In this document: positions 43,238 to 52,821 of the stretch, one piece after another
Numbering within the stretch: the first letter of the stretch is position 1
Layout: each line of letters starts with the position of its first letter
Notes under the pieces: generated by a model
The model's input: only the letters and a program-made list of their open reading frames with translations
What the model was told of the DNA's origin: nothing
Databases searched by the model: none
Position numbers and translations under genes: made by a program
Assembly: GCA_003525075.1 (NCBI GenBank)
Contig: DQFO01000009.1
Span: 2,548-66,547 of the forward strand
Direction: 5' to 3'
DNA length: 64,000 bases
DNA from: Clostridiales bacterium
GTDB taxonomy: Bacteria; Bacillota; Clostridia; TANB77; CAG-508

Positions 43238-45928
43238 ATGGATAAATTAGTATTAATAGACGGAAATAGCATAATGAATAGAGCATTTTATGGAATAATG
43301 GGAAGCAAAATGCTAACAACAAAAGATGGAAAATACACAAATGCAGTATATGGATTTTTAGCAATATTGTTTAATATAATAGATGATATAAAACCAGAGT
43401 ATATAGCTGTTGCATTTGACCTAAAAGGAAAATTAAAAAGAAAAGAACTATTTGAAGGATATAAAGCAAATAGACATGGAATGCCAGATGAACTAGCAGA
43501 ACAAATGCCAGTAATAAAAGATGTTTTAAGAGCAATGAATATAGATATTATTGAAAAAGAAGGATATGAAGGTGATGATATTTTAGGTACACTTGCAAAA
43601 TATGGAGAAAAGCAAGGACTAGAAGTTACAATACTTTCAGGAGATAGAGATACATTTCAATTAGCAAGTGATAATATAACAATAAGAATTCCAAGAACAA
43701 AAGCAGGAAAAACAGAAACAGAAAATTATAATAGAGCAAAAGTTCTTGAAGAATATGGATTAGAACCTGTACAATTAATAGAAGTAAAAGCGTTGCAAGG
43801 AGATACATCTGACAATATTCCAGGAGTTCCAGGAATAGGACCAAAAACAGCAGTGTCATTAATTCAAAAATATCATTCTGTAAAAGAATTATATGAAAAA
43901 ATAGAAAAAGATGAAGATGATTTAAAAGGAAAACAAAAAGAAAATATTGTTGCAAATAAAGATATGGCAGAACTTTCAAGAACACTTGGAGAAATAGATA
44001 CAAATGTACCATTGGAAGATACATTAGAAAATTTAAAAGTAGAAGAATGGGATAAAGCAAAAGTATTAGAAATTTTTGAAGAACTACGTTTTCAAAGATA
44101 TATTGATAGATTTGGACTAAGGACTGCTGGAATAGTTGAACAAACAGAAAAAGAAAATGTAAAAATAGAAGTTAAAGATATAACAGAAATACCAAATTTA
44201 GATGGAAAATTATATTATTATTTGGATTTACAAGACAATTCAAATGAAGAGGATATTATAAAAAAAGATATAATAGGAATTGCAATATATAATAAAAAAA
44301 ATATATATTATATGCAAAAAACGCAAGACTTTGAAGAAAAATTAAAAAAAGTTTTTGAAGATGAAAAAATAGAAAAATATGGATATAATTTAGCTCAAGA
44401 CTATATTTTATTAAAACAAATTGGAATAACAATGAAAAACATAGTATATGATGCAAAAATTGCAGCATATATATTAGATCCAACAAGCAAGTATGAAATA
44501 GATATAATTGTTAGGGAATATTTAGAAATGGATAATGATGAATTATTAGAAGCACAAGGAATACAAGAAAGCAATAAACAAACATCATTATTTGAGAATA
44601 TGAGTGATGAAAACGCAGATAATACTTCAAAAATAAAAGCAGGAATATATGCAAAAGAAATATTTGAATTATCAGAAGTTACAATAAATAAACTAAAAGA
44701 AATAGATTGCTTAGAATTATTTGAAAATATAGATATGCCAACAGTAGAAGTATTAGCTGAAATGCAATGGAATGGTATGTATTTAGATATTGATGAATTA
44801 AATAAGTATGGTGATCAATTAAAAGAAAGATTAGAAATATTAACAAAAGAAATATATGAATTATGTGGCGAAGAGTTTAATATAAATTCAACAAAACAGC
44901 TTGGAGAAATGTTATTTGAAAAATTAAAATTACCAGTAGTAAAAAAGACTAAGAGTGGATATTCAACAGATGTAGATGTATTAGAAAAATTAGTAGAAGA
45001 ACATCCTGTAATAGAAAAAATATTAGAATATAGACAATTAATGAAACTAAATTCAACATATGTAGAAGGAATTAAACCATATATAAACCCAAAAACAAAA
45101 AGAATACACTCATTTTTTCATCAAACAATAACAGCGACAGGAAGAATAAGTTCAACAGAACCAAATCTTCAAAATATTCCAACAAGATTTGAATTAGGAA
45201 AACAATTAAGAAAAGCATTCAAACCAGCAGAAAATTATATTTATATAGATGCAGATTATTCACAAATTGAATTAAGAGTATTAGCACATATTTCAAATGA
45301 TGAACATATGGTACAAGCATTTATAAATGGAGAAGATATACATAGGCAAGCAGCATCAAAAGTATTTAATATTCCAATAGATGAAGTAACAAAAGAACAA
45401 AGAAGTAATGCAAAAGCAGTAAACTTTGGAATTGTTTATGGTATAAGTGATTTTGGATTAGGAGAGCAATTACATATATCAAGAAAAAAAGCGAAACAAT
45501 ATATAGACCAATATTTGGAAATGTATTCTGGAATAAAGAAATTTATGGAAAATATTGTAGAAAGTGCAAAAGAAAAAGGATATGTTGAAACAGAATTTAA
45601 AAGAAGAAGATATATACCAGAATTAAAATCAAATAATTATATGGTAAGACAATTTGGACAAAGAGTAGCAATGAATACACCAATTCAAGGAACAGCAGCA
45701 GATATAATGAAAATAGCAATGATTAATGTTATGAAAGAATTAAAATCAAGAAATATGAAATCTAAAATAGTATTACAAGTACATGATGAAATGATGATAG
45801 AAACAGCATTGGAAGAAGTTGATGAAGTAAAAGATATTTTAAAAGAAAAAATGGAAAATGCAATAAAATTAAGAGTACCACTTATAGCAGAAGTTTCAGA
45901 AGCTACAAACTGGTATGATTGCAAATAA
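43238..45928 (+). CDS. polA: DNA polymerase I
   Basis: An 896-residue polymerase for repair and Okazaki fragment processing. The 5' nuclease domain (about 1-290) is intact: LIDGNSIMNRAFYG, EGDDILGTLA, SGDRDTFQL, GVPGIGPKTA. The middle 3'-5' exonuclease-like domain has YLDLQDN where the DxE catalytic pair should be, so proofreading is probably lost, as in many Gram-positive Pol I. Polymerase motifs A (DADYSQIELR), B (RSNAKAVNFGIVYG) and C (QVHDEM) are complete. ATG 43238 is seven bases from GAGGA; ATG 43232 is too close. Confidence 0.96.
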   Translation: MDKLVLIDGNSIMNRAFYGIMGSKMLTTKDGKYTNAVYGFLAILFNIIDDIKPEYIAVAFDLKGKLKRKELFEGYKANRHGMPDELAEQMPVIKDVLRAMNIDIIEKEGYEGDDILGTLAKYGEKQGLEVTILSGDRDTFQLASDNITIRIPRTKAGKTETENYNRAKVLEEYGLEPVQLIEVKALQGDTSDNIPGVPGIGPKTAVSLIQKYHSVKELYEKIEKDEDDLKGKQKENIVANKDMAELSRTLGEIDTNVPLEDTLENLKVEEWDKAKVLEIFEELRFQRYIDRFGLRTAGIVEQTEKENVKIEVKDITEIPNLDGKLYYYLDLQDNSNEEDIIKKDIIGIAIYNKKNIYYMQKTQDFEEKLKKVFEDEKIEKYGYNLAQDYILLKQIGITMKNIVYDAKIAAYILDPTSKYEIDIIVREYLEMDNDELLEAQGIQESNKQTSLFENMSDENADNTSKIKAGIYAKEIFELSEVTINKLKEIDCLELFENIDMPTVEVLAEMQWNGMYLDIDELNKYGDQLKERLEILTKEIYELCGEEFNINSTKQLGEMLFEKLKLPVVKKTKSGYSTDVDVLEKLVEEHPVIEKILEYRQLMKLNSTYVEGIKPYINPKTKRIHSFFHQTITATGRISSTEPNLQNIPTRFELGKQLRKAFKPAENYIYIDADYSQIELRVLAHISNDEHMVQAFINGEDIHRQAASKVFNIPIDEVTKEQRSNAKAVNFGIVYGISDFGLGEQLHISRKKAKQYIDQYLEMYSGIKKFMENIVESAKEKGYVETEFKRRRYIPELKSNNYMVRQFGQRVAMNTPIQGTAADIMKIAMINVMKELKSRNMKSKIVLQVHDEMMIETALEEVDEVKDILKEKMENAIKLRVPLIAEVSEATNWYDCK

Positions 45929-45957
45929 AAAAGGTGGCAGGTGTCACCTTTTTTTAT
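45929..45957 (+). terminator. Intrinsic terminator after polA
   Basis: AAGGTGGCA, loop GG, then TGTCACCTT with one G-U pair and a run of seven T. Confidence 0.9.
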
Positions 45958-46029
45958 TTGTTATTCAGAAATACTTGAAAAAAATGCAAAAAAATAGTAA
46001 AATAGAATACGTAAAGAAAAGAGGAAAAT

Positions 46030-46587
46030 ATGTATTTAATTGTAGGATTAGGAAATCCAGAAGAAGAATATAGTAAAACAAGACATAATATGGGATTTAA
46101 TACAATAAATAAAATTTCACAACAATATAATATTGAGGTAAAACAAAACAAATTTCAAGCATTATATGGAAGTGGAATGATAGAAAAAGAAAAAGTAATA
46201 TTATTAAAACCACAAACATATATGAACTTAAGTGGAAATAGTGTTAAAGAAGTAGTAGATTTTTATAAAATAGAAAAAGAAAAAATATTAGTAATATATG
46301 ATGATATGGATATAGAACCTGGAAAAATAAAAATAAGAAAAAAAGGTAGTGCAGGTGGACATAACGGAATGAAAAGCATTATACAGATGATTGGAACAGA
46401 AGAATTTCCAAGAATAAGAGTTGGAATAGGAAGACCAATTCGTAAAGATGATGAAATAAATTATGTAATAGGTGCAATCCCAGAAGAAGATTTAAAAAGA
46501 CTAGATGAAGGAATAGAAAAAGCCCAAAAAGCAGTAGAGGAAATATTAAGAAATGGTGTTGACTCTGCAATGAACAAGTATAATTAA
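46030..46587 (+). CDS. pth: Peptidyl-tRNA hydrolase
   Basis: A 185-residue enzyme releasing tRNA from stalled peptidyl-tRNA. VGLGNPEEEYSKTRHNMGF holds the catalytic His19, followed by KPQTYMNLSG, YDDMDIEPGKI and GSAGGHNGMKSI. Length is normal. Confidence 0.96.
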   Translation: MYLIVGLGNPEEEYSKTRHNMGFNTINKISQQYNIEVKQNKFQALYGSGMIEKEKVILLKPQTYMNLSGNSVKEVVDFYKIEKEKILVIYDDMDIEPGKIKIRKKGSAGGHNGMKSIIQMIGTEEFPRIRVGIGRPIRKDDEINYVIGAIPEEDLKRLDEGIEKAQKAVEEILRNGVDSAMNKYN

Positions 46588-46616
46588 GTACAGTATGAAT
46601 AAGGAGAAAAAACAAA

Positions 46617-47789
46617 ATGATAGAAATAATTATTGACAAAGAAGAAGAAAAAAAAACAATAGGTGTTATTGAAAATGGAAAATTGATAGAAGTATATGAA
46701 GAAAACAAAGAAAACAAACATGAAAGAAATGAAGGGAATATATATGTTGGAATTGTAAAAGATATAATTCCAGGTATGCAAGCAGCTTTTATTGATATAG
46801 GAACAGAAAAAAATAGTTTCATACATGTAAGAGATATAATGCCACAAATCGATGAAAAAATTGAAAGAAAAGAAGAAAAGAAAATAAAAGACCTTGTAAA
46901 ACCAAAACAAAAATTGTTAGTACAAGTTCAAAAAGATAGTAATGATAAAAAAGGTGCAAGAACAACAACACATATAAAACTTACAGGAAAATATGTAATT
47001 TTATTACCTCAAACAACTATCGTAACAGTATCTCAAAAAATACAAGACGAAACAGAAAAAAATAGATTAATAAAACTTGTAAAAGAAAATTTACAAGAAA
47101 ATATGGGAGCAATAATAAGAACAGTTGCTGAAAAAAAAGAAAATGAAATTATAATTGAAGATTTACAAAAGCTTCAAGAGCAATGGAAAGACATATATCA
47201 AAAATTTAAAAAATCAGATAGTAAGTCACAATTATTATATACAAGTCCAAGTATAGTTGAAAAAATAATGCTAGATTTACCAAGTGAAAAAATAGATTCT
47301 ATTATAGTAAATACCAAAGAAGATTATTCAGAACTAGAACAAGTGGTAAGTCACAAAATAAAATTGGCATTAGAAGAAAATAAAAATTTAATAAAAAAAT
47401 ATGAATTAGAAAATCAAATAGAAAAAGCAAAACAACGTAAAGTATGGCTAAATTGTGGAGGATTTATAACAATAGACCCAACAGAAGCATTAGTAGCAAT
47501 AGATGTAAATTCGGGAAAGTATACAGGAAAAAATACATTAGAAGAAACTGTTTATAAAGTAAATTATGAAGCAACTATAGAAATAGCAAAACAATTAAGA
47601 TTAAGAGATATTGGTGGAATAATAATAATTGATTATATAGATATGAAAGATATTGAACATAAAGAAAAAATAGAAAAATTATTAAAAGAAACCCTAAAAC
47701 AAGATAGAGCTAAAACACAAGTAGAAGGATTTACAAAATTAAATTTAATGGAATTAACAAGAAAACATATTTGTGCACATAATAGCTAA
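46617..47789 (+). CDS. Ribonuclease E/G family endonuclease, short C-terminus
   Basis: A 390-residue RNase G-like enzyme. An S1-type domain is near the start (NIYVGIVKDIIPGMQAAFID, GTEKNSFIHV), and the catalytic region has Asp residues in VAIDVNSGK and GGIIIIDYIDM. Family members cut AU-rich single-stranded RNA at 5'-monophosphate ends. The protein stops just after LMELTRKHICAHNS, where others continue into the CPxCxG zinc-link that holds the dimer, so that motif is missing. The end overlaps the rimO ribosome-site region. Confidence 0.88.
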   Translation: MIEIIIDKEEEKKTIGVIENGKLIEVYEENKENKHERNEGNIYVGIVKDIIPGMQAAFIDIGTEKNSFIHVRDIMPQIDEKIERKEEKKIKDLVKPKQKLLVQVQKDSNDKKGARTTTHIKLTGKYVILLPQTTIVTVSQKIQDETEKNRLIKLVKENLQENMGAIIRTVAEKKENEIIIEDLQKLQEQWKDIYQKFKKSDSKSQLLYTSPSIVEKIMLDLPSEKIDSIIVNTKEDYSELEQVVSHKIKLALEENKNLIKKYELENQIEKAKQRKVWLNCGGFITIDPTEALVAIDVNSGKYTGKNTLEETVYKVNYEATIEIAKQLRLRDIGGIIIIDYIDMKDIEHKEKIEKLLKETLKQDRAKTQVEGFTKLNLMELTRKHICAHNS

Positions 47790-47808
47790 AATCAGGAAGG
47801 AAGTAAAA

Positions 47809-49167
47809 GTGAAAGTAGGATTTGTATCACTAGGATGTAGCAAAAATTTAATAGACACAGAAATAGCAATTGGACATTTTAAAAATAATAATTATGAAAT
47901 AGAAAATAATCCAGAAAAAGCAGATATAATAGTAATAAACACATGTGGATTTATTGCCTCAGCAAAAGAAGAAGCAATAAATACTATTTTGGAAATGGCA
48001 GAATATAAAAAGAAAAAATGTAAATATTTAATAGTAATGGGCTGTTTAGTTCAAAGATATTATACTGATTTAGTTAAAACATTACCAGAAGTAGATCTAT
48101 TTATAAAAATAGATGAATATGGTGAAATGTGGAAAAAGATTCAAGATTTGGTAGAAAAAAATAAAGTAGAAAGAAGTACAACAAAAGTTGTAGAAAAAGT
48201 CTCAGAAATTAAACAGTTACCAATGCCAGAATTTAATGAATTTTATGATAGAGTTGTAACCACTGGAAAAAATTATGCATATTTAAAAATTGGCGAAGGT
48301 TGTAGTAATATGTGTACATATTGTGCGATTCCATATATCAGAGGAAAATTTATAAGTAGAAAAATGAAAGAAATATTAGATGAGGCTGAAATGTTGGCCA
48401 AAAAAGGAATAAAAGAATTAATTGTAATTGCACAAGATACAACCAAATATGGTGTAGATATATATGGTGAGCCAAAACTTGCAGAATTATTACAAAAATT
48501 ATCAGATATTGATGGTATAAAATGGATTAGATTTTTATATTCATATCCTGAGGGAATAACAGATGAGCTTATAGAAGTAGTAAAAAATAATGAAAAAATT
48601 TGTAAATATTTTGATATTCCAATACAACATATTTCAAATAAAGTTTTAAAAAGAATGAATAGAAAAACAAATAAAGAACAAATTGAAAGTATAATATCAA
48701 ATATCAGAAATAAAATTCCAAACGTTGTATTAAGAACTAGCTTAATAGTAGGTTTTCCAGGAGAAACAGATGATGATTTCAGAGAATTAGAAGAATTTGT
48801 AGAAAAAACAAAATTTGATAAGTTAGGAACATTTATGTATTCTAAAGAAGAAGGAACGCCAGCAGCAAGACTTCCAGAACAAATACATGGAAACACAAAA
48901 AAATCAAGATATAATAAAATTATGTCAATACAACAAAAAGTATCAAATGAAAACTTAAAAAATAAAATAGGAAAAAATGTTGAAGTATTAATAGAAGATA
49001 TTTCATTTGATGGAAAATATTTAATAGGTAGGACATCACAAGATGTTCCAGAAGAAGATGGAATTATTTATGTTGAAAATAATAATTTTGAAAGTAAAGT
49101 AAATTCTTTTGTCAATGTGAAAGTAACAGAAGTAAAAGAATATGATTTGATAGGAAAAATTGTATAG
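47809..49167 (+). CDS. rimO: Ribosomal protein S12 methylthiotransferase RimO
   Basis: A 452-residue radical-SAM enzyme that adds a methylthio group to an Asp of ribosomal protein S12. Auxiliary cluster cysteines lie in SLGCSKNLID, NTCGFI and GCLVQRY; the radical-SAM cluster is in GCSNMCTYCAIPYIRG. A TRAM-like domain is at the end. GTG 47809 is eight bases after AGGAAGG and gives the exact family N-terminus; a longer frame from 47773 overlaps the preceding gene. Confidence 0.93.
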   Translation: MKVGFVSLGCSKNLIDTEIAIGHFKNNNYEIENNPEKADIIVINTCGFIASAKEEAINTILEMAEYKKKKCKYLIVMGCLVQRYYTDLVKTLPEVDLFIKIDEYGEMWKKIQDLVEKNKVERSTTKVVEKVSEIKQLPMPEFNEFYDRVVTTGKNYAYLKIGEGCSNMCTYCAIPYIRGKFISRKMKEILDEAEMLAKKGIKELIVIAQDTTKYGVDIYGEPKLAELLQKLSDIDGIKWIRFLYSYPEGITDELIEVVKNNEKICKYFDIPIQHISNKVLKRMNRKTNKEQIESIISNIRNKIPNVVLRTSLIVGFPGETDDDFRELEEFVEKTKFDKLGTFMYSKEEGTPAARLPEQIHGNTKKSRYNKIMSIQQKVSNENLKNKIGKNVEVLIEDISFDGKYLIGRTSQDVPEEDGIIYVENNNFESKVNSFVNVKVTEVKEYDLIGKIV

Positions 49168-49197
49168 ATTTATTTCTTAAAAGGAGAGAATATTGTA

Positions 49198-50586
49198 ATG
49201 AGTCAAAAAAGGATAGAAAAAGAAGAATTAAAGAGATTTATAGAAGTTAATGAAGGTGTAAAAGAACAAATTGGCAAACATGAAAGTCAATTAGTAGAGA
49301 CTAAATATTATAAAGATTTGGTAATAGAAACAAAATTAGGACCAGTTTCTTTAGGAGAAACATATGTGACAATTGAAAGAAACAAAGAAGGTGATATGGA
49401 ATATCATTTTCGTTGGGTAAAAGAGAATGATAATGGTGAAAAAACTATTGAAGAAAAAATGGTTTTAGACAAAGATGGAAATGTTTTTTGTATAGATGGT
49501 TTAAAAGGAGCTCTAGGCAATTCTCAAATGGATGTTGAAGAATTATTTAAAGAAAATGATAAAGAAAAAGGCAGATTAGCTGGAAGCATAAAAGAAAAAG
49601 ACGAAAAAGATGAAACATCAAAAGAAGAGAATAAAGAAAATAGAAATGATGAGCAAAAACAAGTGGAAAAAGATTTAAGGAGTGAAGGACAAGATTTAAA
49701 GTTAAGTTGTTTTAGAAAAATTACAGATCCACATTTGCAAGAAAGAATGCCAAGTGTATTTGAAAATTCATCAGAATATGCAGTAGCATATTCTGATACA
49801 ATGAGTAGTTTCGTAATTCTACAAAAATCTACAGAGATTGGTGAAAATGGAGATAAAGTAGAAAAATGGAAAATAAACGAAAGTGTTCAAAGATCAGGAA
49901 CAAATTATGAGCCAATAATAAGTGTTAGTGCGAATGGTAATGAATTAAAGCAAAAAGTTCCTATGACAATATTGCCAGTAGAAAATGTACCAAATCAAAA
50001 AATAGCGATAACAATGGATCCAGAAAACTATGGAAAAATTGATATGGAAACGGTTAATGTAATGACTTGTGGAAAAGAATTAGCAGGACATAAAGAAATG
50101 TTAGGAAGATCAACAGGACTTGAAGGAGAAGGAAATGTCAATGGCGAGGGAGTAGAAGATTATGAACTTAGACAAAGATTAGATCGTTCAGGAAAAGATA
50201 TTACAGGTAATCCAACAGCACAAGATGAACTTATACATGGTGCAAAAAAAGTAATGAAAGAAAAAGACCAAACTGAAAATGGAGTTATAGCTGATGAAGA
50301 AACTGAAATTCCAGAAACAAATTTAACATATAAGGATTTAAAAGATGTTACAGGAAAAACAGTTGAAGAATTAGTAGAAGAACAAGGTGATGAAAAATCA
50401 ATTATTGATATTGCAAAAGAGGTAGAAAATAAAATAAAAGTTGCAGCAAGAGAATGTAATGTATCTGTGGAAGGATATGTAAAAGAATTAAAAAAAGCAG
50501 ATGGAAAAGATATTGATGAAAAAATAGCAAATGCAAATGAAGAAATAGAAGGACAATATATGGGAAATAATCCAAGACAACATTAA
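49198..50586 (+). CDS. Large hypothetical charged protein
   Basis: A 462-residue soluble protein, very rich in Glu, Lys and Asn. An N-terminal beta-like region (about 40-115: YKDLVIETKLGPVSLGETYVTI) and a low-complexity acidic linker (about 120-165) come before a second folded part (LSCFRKITDPHLQERMPSVF, SVSANGNELKQKVPMTILP). The C-terminal helical stretch has ECNVSVEGYVKELKKADG. No signal, membrane helix or known family recognised. AAAGGAGAG precedes ATG. It is followed after 23 bases by the TPR gene. Confidence 0.75.
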   Translation: MSQKRIEKEELKRFIEVNEGVKEQIGKHESQLVETKYYKDLVIETKLGPVSLGETYVTIERNKEGDMEYHFRWVKENDNGEKTIEEKMVLDKDGNVFCIDGLKGALGNSQMDVEELFKENDKEKGRLAGSIKEKDEKDETSKEENKENRNDEQKQVEKDLRSEGQDLKLSCFRKITDPHLQERMPSVFENSSEYAVAYSDTMSSFVILQKSTEIGENGDKVEKWKINESVQRSGTNYEPIISVSANGNELKQKVPMTILPVENVPNQKIAITMDPENYGKIDMETVNVMTCGKELAGHKEMLGRSTGLEGEGNVNGEGVEDYELRQRLDRSGKDITGNPTAQDELIHGAKKVMKEKDQTENGVIADEETEIPETNLTYKDLKDVTGKTVEELVEEQGDEKSIIDIAKEVENKIKVAARECNVSVEGYVKELKKADGKDIDEKIANANEEIEGQYMGNNPRQH

Positions 50587-50609
50587 ATATAAAATAAAGG
50601 AGAAAAAAG

Positions 50610-51828
50610 ATGTTAGTAGAAACATTAATATTTTCGGTTATAGCATTTGCACTATTTGTATATATTTTTTACAGATTAATAAAAGAAAATGATACAAAAT
50701 ATGTAACAATACTTGCAATAGAGGCACTTCGGAATAGCAATAAAATTTATAATGGTTTATAATGATACTCAAAAAATGAATGTTTTTGGAGAAATAATAG
50801 TATATTTATTATCAATAGTAGTTCCAATAGGTGTTATTTTAATAACAAAAGCAACTGGAAATATTTCAGAAATTATAAATATAAATATTGTTAGAATATG
50901 TTTATTATTTGACAACACAAAACAAGCTAAGAAAATGTTAATAGAAATAGTAACAAAAAATCCAGAAAGTTATAATGGGCATAAAATATTAGCAATGTTA
51001 TATGAAAAAGAAGGTGGACAAAGAAAAGCTGTAGACGAATATGCGCAAGTAATTAGTATTAATCCAAAAGAATATGATGCATATTTTAAAGTAGCAACAT
51101 TATTAACAGATTTAGATAAAAAAGATGAAGCAATAGATACATTAACAAACTTATTAAACAAAAAGCCAGATTATCCAGAAGCAACAATAGCATTAGGAGA
51201 TTTGTTAATAGAAAAAGAAGATTATAAAGAAGCAGCAAACTATTATAATGAAGCATTAAAATATAATCCAACAAGTTTTGAATTAAATTACAATTTAGGA
51301 ATTGTATATACAATGTTAAATGATTTTTCTAGTGCAAAATTATATTATGAGAAATCAGCGGAATTAAATACTATAATATGTAATACAAAATATAGTTTGG
51401 CAGAAATTGCAATAATGTATAAAGAATTAGAAGAAGCAGAAAATTATTTGCTACAAATAGTTGATGATGAAGAATTAGGAGCAGATGCATATTTGGAATT
51501 AGCTAAAATTTATATATTAAAAAATGATAAAGAAAAAGCAATACAATATGCAAATGTAGCAATACAAGATTCTCCAAAAAGAATTGTAGAAAAAATCAGA
51601 AAAGATACGACTTTTGCAATAATAATAGCTAAATTATCAATACCATTTAACCTAGATTTTGAAGAAGAAAAAGAGCATAAGTTAACTAAAAAAGAATTAA
51701 TGGCAAAACAGCATTTAGAGGAAATGGTAGAAATAACAAAAAAAATAGGATTTGCAGATTTGAAAATAGAAAAGAAAAATCCAAAAACAAGGATTGAGAA
51801 AACTCAAGAAATAGAAAAAGAAAATTAA
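50610..51828 (+). pseudogene. Membrane-anchored TPR protein gene with a one-base frameshift
   Basis: ATG 50610 (after AAAGGAG) opens a frame with a membrane helix (ETLIFSVIAFALFVYIFYR) that runs into a stop at about 50761. Dropping one base at about 50730 (CTTCGG read as CTTGG) joins it to the downstream frame as ALGIAIKFIMVYNDTQ and gives one 405-residue protein: two or three N-terminal membrane helices, then about six TPR-like repeats (PESYNGHKILAMLYEKEG, PEATIALGDLLIEKEDYKEA) and a Lys/Glu tail. The membrane continuity in the second frame (VYLLSIVVPIGVILI) supports a single original gene. It may be a real mutation or a sequencing error. Confidence 0.8.
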
Positions 51829-51844
51829 AATTCATAAAAAAACT

Positions 51845-51880
51845 CAAATTAAATATAATATATAATATAAATTTAATTTG
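51845..51880 (+). other. Inverted repeat directly before the dpsA ribosome site
   Basis: CAAATTAAAT (51845-51854) and ATTTAATTTG (51871-51880) are exact complements; the SD GGAGGG follows at once. A similar AT hairpin adjoining GGAGGG precedes the gene at 12529. Possibly a 5' mRNA stabiliser or an operator. Confidence 0.5.
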
Positions 51881-51888
51881 GAGGGATT

Positions 51889-52767
51889 ATGAAAAATAAA
51901 TTAGCAGTAATAGGTGGAGATTTAAGAATTGCAAAATTAGCAATAATGCTTGCTAATGATGGAAATGAAGTATATGTATATGGATTAGAGAAATCTGAAG
52001 AAATAAGAAGACAAAAAAATATTATTCAATGTGATACAATAAGAAAAGCAATCGATGATGTAGAAATAGTAATTGGACCAATACCATTTTCAAGTAATGG
52101 AAATACAATAAATATGCCATTTAGTGATAAAGAAATTACTATTAGAGAAATGATGCATAATATAAATGCAAAAGTTCTTATAGCAGGATCTATTTTACCA
52201 GAAGTATATGAAATGGCAAATGATGAATATATAGAGATTATTGATATAATGAAAAGAGAAGAATTAGCAGTATTAAATACAATTGCAACAGCAGAAGGGA
52301 CAATTCAAGTAGCAATAGAAAATACAAATAGAATTTTACATGGAAGTGAAGTTTTAATATTAGGATTTGGAAGAATTGGAAAAGTCTTAGCAAGAAAACT
52401 TGCTGGATTATCAGTAAAGGTAACATGTGCAGCAAGAAAAGATGAAGATTTGGCATGGATAGAAGCATATGGACATAAATCATTAAATATTAATAATTTA
52501 GGTGAAAATTTAAGACCATTTGATATAATAATAAATACAGTTCCACATATTATTTTAACAGAACAAAAATTAGAATATGTAAAAAAAGAAACATTGTTAA
52601 TAGATTTAGCTTCAAATCCAGGTGGAATTGACAAAAAAGCAATTAAAGATAGAAATTTGAAATTTGTTTGGGCATTATCATTACCAGGAAAAGTGGCACC
52701 AACAACATCAGCAGAATTTATAAAAAATACAATATATAATATATTAAGAGAAATATATAAAGTTTAA
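51889..52767 (+). CDS. dpsA: Dipicolinate synthase subunit A
   Basis: A 292-residue NAD(P)-dependent dehydrogenase-like protein (DpsA/SpoVFA), which with DpsB makes dipicolinic acid for the spore core in the mother cell. VIGGDLRIAKLA at the start, GPIPFSSNG, and the Rossmann loop ILGFGRIGKVLARKL (about 152-166) with DLASNPGGID fit the family closely. dpsB normally follows at once; here the next gene is uppP. Confidence 0.9.
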   Translation: MKNKLAVIGGDLRIAKLAIMLANDGNEVYVYGLEKSEEIRRQKNIIQCDTIRKAIDDVEIVIGPIPFSSNGNTINMPFSDKEITIREMMHNINAKVLIAGSILPEVYEMANDEYIEIIDIMKREELAVLNTIATAEGTIQVAIENTNRILHGSEVLILGFGRIGKVLARKLAGLSVKVTCAARKDEDLAWIEAYGHKSLNINNLGENLRPFDIIINTVPHIILTEQKLEYVKKETLLIDLASNPGGIDKKAIKDRNLKFVWALSLPGKVAPTTSAEFIKNTIYNILREIYKV

Positions 52768-52780
52768 AAGAAGCAAAAGA

Positions 52781-52821
52781 AAGGAGAGTGTTAATCTAAA
52801 AAGATTAACATTATAAAAAAT
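52781..52821 (+). promoter_or_regulatory. Shine-Dalgarno separated from the uppP start by a perfect hairpin
   Basis: AAGGAG at 52781-52786, then TGTTAATCT-AAAA-AGATTAACA (9-bp stem, 52789-52810), then 11 bases and ATG 52822. Linear distance is 35 bases. Confidence 0.65.
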
